A program made the position numbers and the translations under genes. A stretch of 64,000 nucleotides of DNA from Oikopleura dioica (taxonomy: Eukaryota > Chordata > Appendicularia > Copelata > Oikopleuridae): the NCBI GenBank assembly GCA_907165135.1, contig OU015569.1, forward strand, positions 992,001 through 1,056,000. The letters are read 5' to 3'. Positions within the stretch are counted from its first letter, which is position 1, and each line of letters opens with the position of its first letter. Under the pieces are notes generated by a model. The model saw only the letters and a program-made list of their open reading frames with translations, had not been told where the DNA came from and ran no database searches. This document shows positions 31,742-42,800 of the stretch, piece after piece.

Positions 31742-32084
31742 ATGGTGAAGGATATCGTCGACCAGGCTATCGCCGCCAATAAGGTGATGGTTTTCTCAAA
31801 GACCTACTGTCCTTTCTGCACCAAGGCCAAGGACGCCCTGAAGAGCGTCGGTGCCTCTTTTGAAGTCATGGAGATTGAAAACCGAAGCGGTAAGATTAGA
31901 TGCATTCTTTGAACAAATTTCCTACTAATTTTTAGACATGGATGCCATCCAGGACTACCTGAAGGAGCTGACTGGCGCTCGATCAGTTCCACGCGTCTTC
32001 GTCAATGGCAAGTTCTACGGCGGTGGGGACGACACCTCCGCTGGTGCTGCCAATGGCGATCTCGCCAAGAAGATTGCCGAATAA
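31742..32084 (+). CDS. Glutaredoxin (dithiol, CPFC)
   Basis: Glutathione-dependent disulfide reductase of about 98 residues, cytosolic-type with no transit peptide. The CPFC active site lies in VFSKTYCPFCTKAKDAL, the cis-Pro loop in RSVPRVFVNGKFYGG and the GG glutathione-binding turn follows. Two exons split by a 45-nt intron (about 31890-31935) in the codon before DMDAIQDYL. The ATG is 6 nt after TTTTTAGAAGG, a likely trans-splice acceptor, and only 48 nt after the NTHL1 stop, so the two are probably in one operon; a link to oxidative damage repair is suggestive only. Confidence 0.93.
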
Positions 32085-32195
32085 GTGTTATTATTGTTTA
32101 GCCAAAAAATTAGCCTGACGTACTACTCGTGCTACAATTAATGTTCTTTTCTTTAAGAAATTGTCTCATCTCTTTCTTCATTTTAGAAACTTCTG

Positions 32196-33146
32196 ATGGT
32201 AATACGCACGTTTCTTCCGTTTGTCGGGTCTGTTTGCGCTGCAAAGGGCCTACAAAAGTACCTTGCTCAGCCGAAGCTGAAAGTCGCAGCAAAAGAAGAG
32301 ACGGAGAAGGCCGACTGGGATTACAACTGGGATCACCGGCATCCTCAGGCCGATTGGACTGACGAAATGAAGGAAAAATACAAAGTGAAGAAGACAAGAC
32401 ATGTGTACTTGATCCGACATGGGCAGTACATGGACGGCGAGAAAGACGCAGATCGCGTGCTCAGCGAGAAAGGTCGCGAGCAAGCTCGCCTCTGCGGGGA
32501 GTACCTGAAGGCTTCTGGAATTAAACCGACACAATTCGTTCATTCTACAATGACCAGAGCGACTGAAACTGCCAATATCATAAACTCGGTGCTGCAAGTC
32601 GATTGCAAAGTTGAGGTAGTCATCAAAAGCTGCGTTCTCTTCCTTGATTTCATTTCTTTCAGAGTTCCGATCTGATCAGAGAAGGTTGCCCTATCGAGCC
32701 CTCTCCTCCACTCAAAGGCTACCCTGAAAAGGTACGAGCTTACAGTACCTCGCTTGAGCGTTACTATTTTTCAGCCATGGACCGAGTACAAAGAATCTGC
32801 AGCTATCGAAGCCGGCTTCCGTAAATTCATTCGCCGTGCCAAGCCTTCTAGCGAGGAGAACGAGGCGGCCGTGATTGTCTGCCACGGAAACGTGATCCGA
32901 TACTTTTTTTGCCGTGGACTTCAGTTGCCTCCATCTGCATGGCTTCATCTCTCAGTTTCGCACTGTTCAGTTACTCAGGAACAGATAAAACACTTCTCTT
33001 ATCTTTTCAAAACAAGAGCTCTTGGAAAGACGTGTTTTATCTCTTACAAGATGCACATGAGACCCAGCGGTACAGTTGGAAGCCGAGCAGTTGGCAACAA
33101 CAGTTTTTTGCCCAGAAAATATGTCACATTCACAAACAGAGAGTAA
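32196..33146 (+). CDS. PGAM5: PGAM5-like mitochondrial Ser/Thr/His phosphatase
   Basis: PGAM5 is a phosphoglycerate-mutase-fold protein phosphatase anchored in the inner mitochondrial membrane and active in mitophagy and stress signalling. The start MVIRTFLPFVGSVCAAKG is a short hydrophobic anchor; WDYNWDHR is the conserved segment before the domain. Catalytic motifs are VYLIRHGQY (RHG) and VIVCHGNVIRYF (second His). Introns: about 32616-32662, about 32732-32774 and 32970-33050 (the last about 80 nt). After the last intron the ending RPSGTVGSRAVGNNSFLPRK matches the family C-terminus. TTTTAGAAACTTCTG precedes the ATG. 111 nt follow the glutaredoxin stop. Confidence 0.92.
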
Positions 33147-33492
33147 TTAATTCTAGACATTTCTTTCACAATCTCTGCCGCATATATTTCTTTTCAAGTT
33201 CAATAAATACCTATCATTGATAGGCTATCAAGATATAAAATTTTAAAAGGAAAGGGTGGATAACTCTTCTCTTTCTATACTCTTTATTTTATTTCAATCT
33301 TATCATCGAGAATTCAGTCTAAGAACAGTGAAAAGCCCTAAATCCGGTGTTATTTACTGTTATTTAACTTTTCAGTTCATTAAATTCAATAAAAAAGTTT
33401 TGATAAGATTCCAAATTGGTGTTTTTTAATCTTAGAAAATAAACAAAATTTGCTTTCTACTGTCGTCGGACAAAAAAAAAGGGAAAAAGTTT
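33147..33492. other. PGAM5 3' region
   Basis: A+T-rich spacer with AATAAA-like signals (about 33201 and 33389). No gene seen. Confidence 0.4.
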
Positions 33493-33565
33493 TGACCACG
33501 ATGGGACTCGAACCCACAACTTCCTGATTCGAAGTCAGACGCCATATCCATTAGGCCACGCGGCC
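33493..33565 (-). tRNA. tRNA-Arg (anticodon TCG)
   Basis: Read on the minus strand it begins GGCCGCGTGGCCTAATGGAT (acceptor stem and D arm with A box), has the anticodon stem-loop CTGA-CTTCGAA-TCAG with TCG at the anticodon position, and a T arm with GGTTCGAGTCCC (B box). The acceptor stem GGCCGCG pairs with CGTGGTC using two wobble pairs; discriminator base A. Length 73 nt, no intron. It is very close to animal tRNA-Arg-TCG. Confidence 0.95.
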
Positions 33566-33864
33566 GGCCAACACCTGGCCTTTGACGCTCAATTTTATAT
33601 CACAAGTATTATATATTGAACTTTTCTCAAGTAATTTTGCATCTTTTTTTATCAGCATGCAGTGTGCAAATCAGATAGATTGACTTGTCAAAGATGCAGG
33701 GGGAAAGTAATGGAAGGCAGACATGAGAAGTACACAAAGAAACGAAGCCAGTGGCCCCTTTCACAAGTACTCTCGAAGTTAACACCTCCGATCTTCCTTT
33801 TAAACCTGACCGACCCGGGCATCAGAGTCATTCCTTTTTCTTTTCCAAACCCTTTTTTTCTTCA

Positions 33865-34579
33865 ATGCCAGAGCCAGCGAAGCCGCCACGAAAAGGTTCG
33901 TCCAAGAATTGCTCCAAGGAGTCGAGTGAAGCTACGCAGGAAATGGTGACTTTGATGCTACTTTGAGAATAGTAAAGCGGGAAATGAAGCCCGTCGTAAG
34001 GGGACTTGAGATTTGTGATTTTTGTCAAGTAGCATTCGCCACCTAAATTAGCCAGCAGGAGCCGCTTCGCCCTTTCAAAGAGCCCAGCACCGCACCAGTT
34101 TCAGGTAGCGTAACTTTCTCCTCTACCGGGAGTCAAAGTGATTTAAGCATGTCCAGATCCAACAAGTTAGACTCGCCGAAAATGAACAAGAAGAACTTGA
34201 GAGGTATTTGAAAGCCAAAGAGTGTCAAAATAGCTAAATTTTAACCGAGAATTCGACGGAACGGAAAGTGCAAAACAATATGATGTCGGTCTCCTGCGCA
34301 GAGGATCCGTCCGACTGAAGAGAGCATTTAGGTAACGGAAGAAGATATGGTGCCACTGAAAGTCTTCCCTTTTAGCCAGAAGAAAACAGTCCACCTGGAT
34401 GCGCCCGTGTCTGGCTGGTGCAAATTCAAGAGCCTTTTTGGAGTTACCAAGCACGTTTCAACCATTCCAGGTGAGTGGACTTTTTGAAATGAAAGAAATA
34501 TCTTCAAATCATAGGACATTCCGACTACCTCGCCTACCGAACAACATCGCAGCTCAAGAAGATCGAATCCTCTTATTGA
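33865..34579 (+). CDS. Small Ser/Lys-rich protein, family unknown
   Basis: Five exons joined by GT-AG introns give one open frame of about 155 residues: MPEPAKPPRKGSSK at the start, QEPLRPFKEPSTAPVSG, SQSDLSMSRSNKLDSPKMNK, YDVGLLRRGSVRLKRAF, VSGWCKFKSLFGVTKH and the ending SQLKKIESSY. Introns lie at about 33946-34058, 34202-34246, 34332-34375 and 34471-34514. The sequence is rich in RRxS and SP sites, so it may be a phosphoprotein. No known domain is visible and I assign no function. The good splice structure with steady phase supports a real gene. Confidence 0.6.
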
Positions 34580-34855
34580 TACTGACTCTTATTGTGACAC
34601 TCCCTCCGAATTTATCCGAATAAAAATGATGAAATTATCCTCAGCTTTGATTAATTCCATTCGTGAGCATTTGAATAAAGCATGAAAGTTGCTTGGTAAA
34701 TCTCTTTATCTTGATTTCCGCGAGCAAGGAAGACCTCGAGGGTAGACGAGTCGAATCTGCCGCCTCCGTTGATTTCCACGCTGCCGAGCGAGAGTCAGAG
34801 CCTGATTTTTATTTCCCAGAATTGCTCAAGAGAAACCAAAATTGGAGTCACCAAA
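34580..34855. other. Intergenic region before the EGF-like gene
   Basis: AATAAA-like sites near 34619 and 34673 could end the preceding gene. No gene seen. Confidence 0.35.
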
Positions 34856-35698
34856 ATGAAGATTTCCCTCGGTAAGACCGGTCAGTTCTTCTTCGAGAAA
34901 GATCATTCGCGTTTTCAGCTCTCATCGCCAGCTCATTTGGCCAAGATCTCGCGACTGCCGGCAATTCATCTGCTACCGAGGCTCCGGTAGTTTCTTATAC
35001 TGAGTAAGAATCAAAGAGTTTTCAACAACTCTAATTGTTCTTTTTTTGCAGGGCCGTTTCTCTCCTCAACGATGGGAGCAACAATGGCACCAGCGCTGTG
35101 CTAAGAAATGGCGAAACAGGTGAAGTCGAGTTACAAGTCAGCTGATTTCAACTTTATTTCAACTTTAGAAGAATGCGTCAAAGGGGCCTGGGGAAAGGAT
35201 TGTTTCAATAACTGCAACTGTGGCGAAAATGGATGCGATAAAAACACGGGCGTTTGCGATGGGGACGTGGGAGTATGCCCTGATCATTACACAGGTATTC
35301 GAGTATCCGAAGAGAACGAGAAAATGGATTCTGAGTTCTAGGGCCGAGATGCGACGAGCCCGTCTGCAACGATTTCTGCGCTGGGCCTGGAAGCATTTGC
35401 GTCGCTCCCCACCGCTGCGTCTGCGCCGGCCACTACACGCAGGGCTCGTATAAGCTTTCTGACGTGAAGGATGCCAGCACCGGCGAACCTTACACTATGT
35501 ACTACTGCTCGTCCAACAGAGGCGACGGCTTGAAAGGTACTCGCAAAAGGAAACAACAGAGGTGGATTTATTTTAGGCGCGTTTGCGTCCCTTTTGATCC
35601 TGATTGTTTCGATATCGCTGTGTGCCTTTGTCCAGACGAACGCGACTGGGCGAGATCGCAGGAAGCAGTACGAGTATATCGCCGAAACGGAGCAGTAG
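34856..35698 (+). CDS. EGF-like type I membrane protein
   Basis: Exons joined across short GT-AG introns give a signal peptide (MKISLALIASSFGQ), a Ser/Thr-rich spacer with N-glycosylation sites (NSSAT, NNGTS), a first Cys-rich EGF-like unit (CVKGAWGKDCFNNCNCGENG...CDKNTGVC), a second one (CDEPVCNDFCAGPGSICV... HRCVCAGHY), a membrane helix (FASLLILIVSISLCAFVQT) and a short charged tail ending EYIAETEQ. Introns lie near 34874-34918, 35005-35050, 35120-35168, 35296-35340 and 35537-35576. The GxWGxxC pattern resembles Delta/Draper-type EGF modules. It is likely a cell-surface receptor or ligand; the ligand is unknown. Confidence 0.7.
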
Positions 35699-36123
35699 CC
35701 TTTCTTTCTGATCCTTCACCCCAAAATATTATTCTTTTCGCTGGAATACATCACAATAAGCACTTATATTCCTCATTCTGGAGTAATCGCTTTCTGACAG
35801 CAATAAATCAAGTCCAGCGGACGTGTGTTAACGCCGGACGGATCATAAATCGGTGAAAGAAAAAATTTTGTTGAATTTGCTCTCAATCAGTCTCGCTCAA
35901 ATACCCAAATTGAGGCGGTTCCGATTTTTCATTTTGCCTGATCGTGTGACCTCGAAAATTGTCGGCGAGGGGAGGTTGAGTGTTCGCGTGTGTCCAAATC
36001 GTGAGCACTTTTCACAGCTCGGCGCAAATCAACTTTCGCCGCTGATACTCTGCCCGCTATCATAAGGAGGGCTCCTTTGTAGGCCTCGATAAGGCTCTTC
36101 GATTTTTGAGAAAGAGATAGAGG

Positions 36124-36693
36124 AGGACACTCAGAGATTGATCCAACCCACCCGCCGTACAATATCGACGACACAGACGAACAGGTAAAAAATCCGCAAA
36201 AAGAGCTTTATAATATGAACAGAGAACTGAGCAAATCGATGATCAGCGTGCTAGAAATGCCAGTATCAGAGTCCTGGTAGGTCCATTAATTATCATACTT
36301 CATTACGAACAAGGTTGTCAACACGAAGAGCCCGTGCTCCCTTTGAACTTTTTCTTGAAAAAATCGGCTTTCGGTTTTTGATCTTTTTTATGAGAGGAAG
36401 AACGGCCCGTCCTCATTTTATTTTTTCATTTTTAGAAATAAGCAAAATGATGATAGGAAATAGGCGAATCTCTTTTTACCTTATTTTCCGCGAATTTTTA
36501 GTAAGAGATTGGTAAAGAACCCGAATTAGATACGATTCTTGAGGCAGCGGAAGATTCCGATTATATTTCGGACACTTTCGAGGATGGGTAAGTTTTTGGG
36601 AAGATTTTCTTTATCGGGATTTTCGGAAAAAGCGAACTCTATTTTTACAGTCATTTCTGGATTGTGGCCATCTTCCAACACGCTCTTGCGTAG
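36124..36693 (+). CDS. Unresolved acidic protein, 3' exons only
   Basis: Three or four exon-like pieces share frame: EIDPTHPPYNIDDTDEQ (36124-36183), RTEQIDDQRARNASIRVL (about 36220-36277), EPELDTILEAAEDSDYISD (about 36510-36588) and, after an intron ending TTTTTACAG, HFWIVAIFQHALA then a stop at 36691. The composition is acidic. No start codon or upstream exon could be fixed between 35700 and 36120, and no family is recognised. It could also be a chance collection of open frames. Confidence 0.4.
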
Positions 36694-37076
36694 CTCTGAT
36701 TAGCGCAAAAGCGTTTGTCTGTATTTGGCAAGTGGCAAGCTCTTTTTGGACTGAAACGTAGTTCTGTGAACGAGCCTGCACTCACATTCTCTAAGCACGA
36801 CAGCTCAGCAAAATTTCCACACACCTTTTTTGCGCCTTCAGTAAATGATCCACAGGCGTTGCGATAACACCTAGCAAAGCCTAAATTTGATCCGGAAACG
36901 AGGGATTAGCCGGATTACCAGAGAGGAAAAACGCGAGAAAGTAGTGGAAAGAAGAAGCAGTGAAAAACTAGTGAAATGAAGCAGCAAACGATTTCAGGAA
37001 TGTGGCTCACTCCGTCGACTCTCATTCCAACGCGAATATTTGTTAATGAGAAGCACAGTAAGAGACGAAAGCTACG

Positions 37077-37616
37077 ATGATAAATCCCTCAACGTTCGGT
37101 GCTGCGGCCGGTCCCGGAACAAACAGCGCGAAGGGACTGACAGTCGCACGCGTCGATCGAAAAGGAATCGAGTAATCACCGTTTTTATTGTTGTTCCCAC
37201 GAAATTTTCCCTTGACAGCGCTCGTAAATCCTCCGGGAAGGGACCACTTTCTTTCGCGGAAATGCACTAAGCGCTCATAATCCAGCATTAGGGGTTGACT
37301 TTTGAGTTCTTGGATATTTTTGAATTTGTTTTGTTTGAAAAAACATTTATGACATTCGAAAGTGAGGAAAGTTGCATTAATCGAAGTTCTCCCGAGGACC
37401 GACAGCTAAGGGACGACAGCGATCTTCAGCGAGCTTCATATTCGTACACAGCTAAGAATCGAAGCAGCAGGCCATGGTGGGTGGAGACACCGCTAGTTTA
37501 TTGTCGCTAGGGATGAGAAATTCACTCGTGCTCCTCGTAACGCCGAGAAAATAGTAAAAAAACGAACATTTTCTCATCTAAAGCTGCTGCCAAGAACAGC
37601 TAACGACGGTCACGAC
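37077..37616 (+). CDS. Possible 5' exons of the TRIM-type gene
   Basis: The ATG at 37077 opens INPSTFGAAAGPGTNSAKGL, and a Ser/Arg-rich coding-like stretch (37375-37470, NRSSPEDRQLRDDSDLQR) follows. The last exon-like piece ends within GTCACGAC at 37609-37616, where a 2.2-kb hAT element begins. The reading resumes at 39829 after the second GTCACGAC with TPENHAEHVDADAIAFSVSA. Joining of these pieces is inference. Confidence 0.35.
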
Positions 37617-39828
37617 CAGGGCTGGTAAATTCGCGTCCTAAAATCTGTCGAAAATTTTTAGTGCACTAAAATTAGTGCGCGAATTTATTTTGTCGAGACT
37701 TTAGTGACTTTCGCGTCTCTTTCGCGTGTGTCTCGAAAAGTGTCGAAAATAAGGGCTGCTGATTGGCCCGCCAATGAGCGCGGACACTTTAATTCGGAAG
37801 AATACGTAAGTTTGAGAATTTCAAACTTCGTTAATATAAGAATTTCAAAAGTTTGGTTTCAATAAAGTGGACTGGGTAATCGAGGGGGTAAATTTTAATA
37901 TAGAGTCAAAAAGACTTTATCAATCGATTTGTTAATTTTCTTTAAAATATAAAGTTACAAATATAGGCTTTATTATATAGCCTATATTATATAGGGAAAA
38001 ATAAAATTCAATCTTTGTTTGTTCTCTCTTTCTGTGCTGGATTTGAATGATAAGCTTCGACTCTTAGCCTAAATTAGCTTTCTTAGGGAGGTCTTCTCCC
38101 TAATTTTTTTATTGAAGGGCCACCCGCAGCTTGTTCTTCCTGCTTTTTCCCTTTCTTTTCAATCTTCTTCTTGTCGTCGCTCGACTAATCTTCGGTGTCC
38201 TCAAAATTCTGCAGCTGGAGCAGCCTTGTGCGAGTTGTTAATATAACAAAATAATATTTATTTCACAATTCATAAGGAGATCTTCTCCCAATTTCATGCT
38301 TACTTTATAATTCAGAAAGCAGATTTACTCCCGATACATTTTACTCTAAAAATTAACACTGCTATATCCTAGAAGACTAAAAAAACTTTGGGAGGAGTTC
38401 TTCATTAGCAGTTATCAAGTAAGCGTGAATTTGGGAGGAGACCTCCCTTCTAAATTATCAAATTAATATGATTCTGTGAATAAAGAATTAAATAAAGATA
38501 CTGAGAAGAGCTCTTGGACCACGAAAGTAGAACGTATCAGTCAAGGCTGCTCCAGCTTCAGAGACTGTTGAGGACAGCGATGAGAAGTTGTCGGACGATG
38601 ACAAGAAGAAGAAAGGCAAAAAATGAAGAAAAGCAGGAAGATCTAGCTGCGGATTTTTGTTATTGACTCTTGTGGGAGAAGACCTCCCCAGAGTTCGAAA
38701 TTTTCTCCCGCGCCCCCAAGATATTTGGATATTCTTTCCCCCGCTCCCTCGAGATTTTCTCGTGATCTTTCTCCCTCCCCCGCTCCCGCCCTAAATTTTC
38801 ATGCCTTCTTCCCGCCCCTTCCCGCGCCGCGAAAACTCAAAAATGCTCCCGCGGGGCTGCGGGAGCAGCGGGGAAGAAGCTTTTAAAGGTCTCAGTCCCG
38901 TTCCTTGGTTTTTAAATTTAAGGGGCTTGACAAAGGTCGGGGAGGTCTGAGTTTATCTATCTCAGTTTCTTCCCCAACCCCACCCACCACCATTCAAATT
39001 GAAAGTTAATATTGTTCATGTTCTTAGCTTTGTTTTGGTTTTTATTTATTTTTTCAATTTTATTTCTCAATTGTCGAATTATCTAAGGGGCCTGACTCAG
39101 GCTTCTTCCTACGTGAAGACCTTTTAAACCAGCTCTCACGTTGACTTTTCTTTCCCGCGGGCTTCCGCGGGAGCAAAAGGAGGGGGAATCCTTCCCGCGC
39201 CCCCGCTCCCGCGCAAATTTTCAGGGAGACCCTCGACTCGCCGGGATTTTCGCCTGACCCTCGACTCGCCGGGAAAAATATGCAGACAGAACCCCGACGA
39301 GTCGAGGGTCACCAACCGTAACCCTATCCCTTATCGATTAGCACAATTCCTCAATAGTTACCCTAAACCCTAACCATAAACCCAAGTTATAACCCCTACT
39401 AAACCATTTCTTGGGGAAACATTTGATAAGAAACGATTAAAATATAAAATATTTAAGCGTTAAAAATGGGTATAGTTGGTGATTCTAGCAATCTCTAGAA
39501 TACCCTCGACTCGCCGGGAAAAAATATGCTCAGTCCCGGCGCAAAATTAACAAAAAAAAATTCATTGAACTTGAAAATTTGTCTTCCATGAAGTTGTCCT
39601 CCGAGAAGAGCGCGCTCATTGGATGATGAAAAAGAGCCTCTTTTTTCGCGTCTTTAGTGCTGATCAGCTCTCGAAAAGTCACTAATTTCCCCAAGAGGAA
39701 AAATTAGTGTCATTTTAGTGCACTAAAGGCGCGAAAGACGCGAAAATGTCTCTAAAATAAAATTAGTGCGCTAATTTTTTTTTCTTCGAGAGAAAATAGT
39801 GCGCTAATTAACCAGCCCTGGTCACGAC
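37609..39828. mobile_element. Non-autonomous hAT element, 2.2 kb
   Basis: The element runs 37617-39820 with an 8-bp duplication GTCACGAC (37609-37616, 39821-39828). Ends are inverted CAGGGCTGGTWAATT, a typical hAT terminus, followed by subterminal repeats of TTAGTGCACTAA and GTGCGCTAATT on both sides. The interior has reiterated GGAGGTCTTCTCCC-like motifs, C+T-rich runs with CTCCCGC and several copies of CCCTCGACTCGCCGGG, but no transposase frame. It also has a CTAAACCCTAACC stretch near 39362. Confidence 0.9.
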
Positions 39829-42800
39829 GCCAGAAAATCATGCCGAACATGTTGACGCTGATGCTATTGCATTTTCAGTCTCGGCTGCGTCTGACAATGG
39901 TTTGGGTGTTCCGGAACTGGTGAAAATTCTCAATAGACATTTTCAGAGTTTAGTCCGTTTCTGACTTGCATGTCTGAAAAGCCAGTGCGAGGATGTGTAC
40001 TTGATGAGCTGAATCCAGGGTTAGTTGCGCTTGTCTTTAGCAAGATTTCTAGCTATTAACAGGATCGTCAAATGTCGACCAAAGAGGGCACCACCGGCTG
40101 TTCCCGCGCGGCTACCACTGGGAACGCCAACCACTAGCCGCGGCTTCACGGAGACTCTGCGGCTTACTCCGAGCGAAGAGAACTTTCAAGACTTTGAAAA
40201 GCAAGAAATTGAATTGAAGGGATCAGGCTCCTCAAGGACAGTGGGTTGGGCTCGTTCAACTTAGCTTTGTTTAACAATACTAAAAGAGCATTCTAAAAAC
40301 TCAGAAAAAGAGTGCTCCAGAATCTATGTGACGCGCACTCCTCAATGGAAAAATCCCTTGCGAACCTTGCCAAATACAGAAACACCGAATTTTTGAATTT
40401 GGCCAAATTCAACAAGTCAGACGATTTTTTGCAAGCATGTTCGATGAGGTGTTCAAAGCTCGATTTTGATAGGAAATAGCTTCTGCTTCATCACTTTTTT
40501 GAACACTTTATGGCCAAGTTCTTCCTCAAAGATTAATTCTTCAACGGCTAACTCTTCTATTTCCAGGCTGATGGAGTGTCAACTATGCGGCAACTTTTCA
40601 ATCGACCAGGTAGGCAATATATGTTCGCTCGTACATTTTGGGTTGCTTGAGTAAATAGCTGTATTTACACAGATGCCTACTCAAATTTAGCAAGCAGTTT
40701 ACTGGCATTAACCACCTTTAGCGCGCACTAATGTGTGGACACTCGTTTTGCCTAGCATGCCTCGAGTGCCGAATGGAGAGTACCAAAGCTGTCCAACCCG
40801 ATAGCGAAAACGAAACGAGAGTAGAATGTGCTCAGTGCGGATTATCGACGAAGCTGTCCCTCTCTGTCAGAGATTTGCCAATGGATCCCCTTATCGCGCT
40901 CTACTCGGCAGTTCCTTCGCAGGTATTTCGAATGAAAATGTGGAAAGATTGAGAACTGAATCTAATGGGTGCATTTTCGGATGTTTTCTAGAGATATGGT
41001 TGTTTACTGATGATACAAGAGTCCTGTTTCTAGGGTCACGTGTCGGGAGCGGTGGCGCAGTTGGTACTGACAACCAATTGCGCCTTCCGCGGATAGTAGG
41101 CCCGAGTGAGTTCGAAACCCCCACTATGCAGTCCTTTACAGTCAGTGCATAGTGGAGGGGTTACTGCCATCAATGACTGCCAGTTATCATCAATACTCGT
41201 ATGCCAGAACTCGCTCTAGAAAAACTGTAAAACACTGATCTGCGCCAGATTCAGTTGAACGGTTCTCTCGATTCCCTTCTCCAATCAATCACCGTCGAGA
41301 GTTTTTACTTTTTTCTCCAGAAATAAAGCTAGAATCTTCAGCATATGAACGACATGACGTTGGACGAGATTGCATTGCCAAACTGCGACATCTGTCCAGA
41401 GAACGTCAGCTCGCGTGGAACTCACAAATGCATCGAATGTTCCGACTGGCTATGCAGCGAATGTGCTCTCTTTCACTGCCGGACAAAACTAACCCGTGGC
41501 CACATGGTCCTCACAATGGAGCAAATCAAGACAGGAAAACACGACGAAGAAATAAGAAGTCGCGCGAAAGTATTTTGTCAAGAGCATCCGTCAGAAGAGA
41601 CGAAACTATTTTGCCTCGACTGTAACAAATCGGTTTGCCAGTTCTGCAGCGGACATCAAAGACACAAGGAAGTCTTCGTCAAAGACGCCATGGCGGAAAA
41701 ACTCGCTGAGTTTGAAACAAGCCTGGCTGATGTTCATCGAAAAGCGGAACTTCTCAGAGCCGAGCTGAAGCACATGACTCGCATTGAAGAGCAGCTAGTT
41801 CTCGAGAAAAATAAAGCTCTGAGAGAATCTCAAACAATTGCTCAAGATGCTCACAGTGCCATCGACAGCTGGCTGGAAAGAATCGTTGCAGAGATAGACT
41901 CGCAGTACAATCACGACCTCGATGATTGCAAGGAGAAGCGAGAGGTTTTGACATCTCGCGATCGTCAATTGCGTCGCTGTGGGGACTTTATTTCGCGCGT
42001 CGTTCAGATCGGGACACCGAACGAAATCATTCAGCTTCAGCGCGCTAGAAATGCGATAGACAGCCTTCTTTCCAACTCAAACATAGATATTCCTTCAAAC
42101 TCGACAATCTACCATGTCAATCATGCAGAAAGACTGATGGATATTGATCTCGGAACATTTGAAGTCGTTCCTCCAGAGATTTCAAACGTCGAGGATTTCT
42201 CTTGCGAGACACCTACTCAACTGAAAACGCAAACCGTCGAACTCAAACGGCCTGACAGCATTCATTCTTCAGGCAGCGATTCTGGAATCACAGAAGAGCC
42301 ACCCCGACTGCCCCCGAAAAACCATCCGAAGTCCGTCCAACTCGTCTCTGCAGCCAAAGCAAGACACACACGAGGTGCTGCATCTCCCACCAAAATCCGC
42401 CAGCCCATCTTGTTCGAACAAGAAACCGTCCCCGGAACCCGTCGCTCCTCTGCCAAAACCTCCGAGCAAAAATGTCAAGCAAATTGTTCTGAAAAATCCT
42501 TCTGTGCGGTTGTTTATGAAACTCGGCGATTTTGAAAAGGACGTCACTCTTGGTTCCTCGCCGCTGATCGAGGTCTCCCGCACTGGGGAAATTTTCCTCC
42601 TTGATCTCCAAAACGCCAAGTTGATTATTTATAATCAGAAGGGCAAACTCTTGCGGCATTTTAAATTTGCCTTGAAAGGAGTTCCCTTCGAGCCCACTTC
42701 CTTCTGTCTTTACGGCGATAAATTGGCTCTAACATATGAGGACTCTTTGGTTCTTGCTTCTCCTATTGACGGCCATATTCTCAAGTAAGAATGAGCAATA

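Noticed and set aside
36315-36515. Plus-strand frame of 66 codons
   Set aside because: It lies in what appears to be an intron of the acidic gene and has no domain.
39342-39385. Telomere-like CCCTAAACCCTAACC run as a chromosome end
   Set aside because: It is a short degenerate stretch inside the 2.2-kb hAT element with sequence continuing on both sides.
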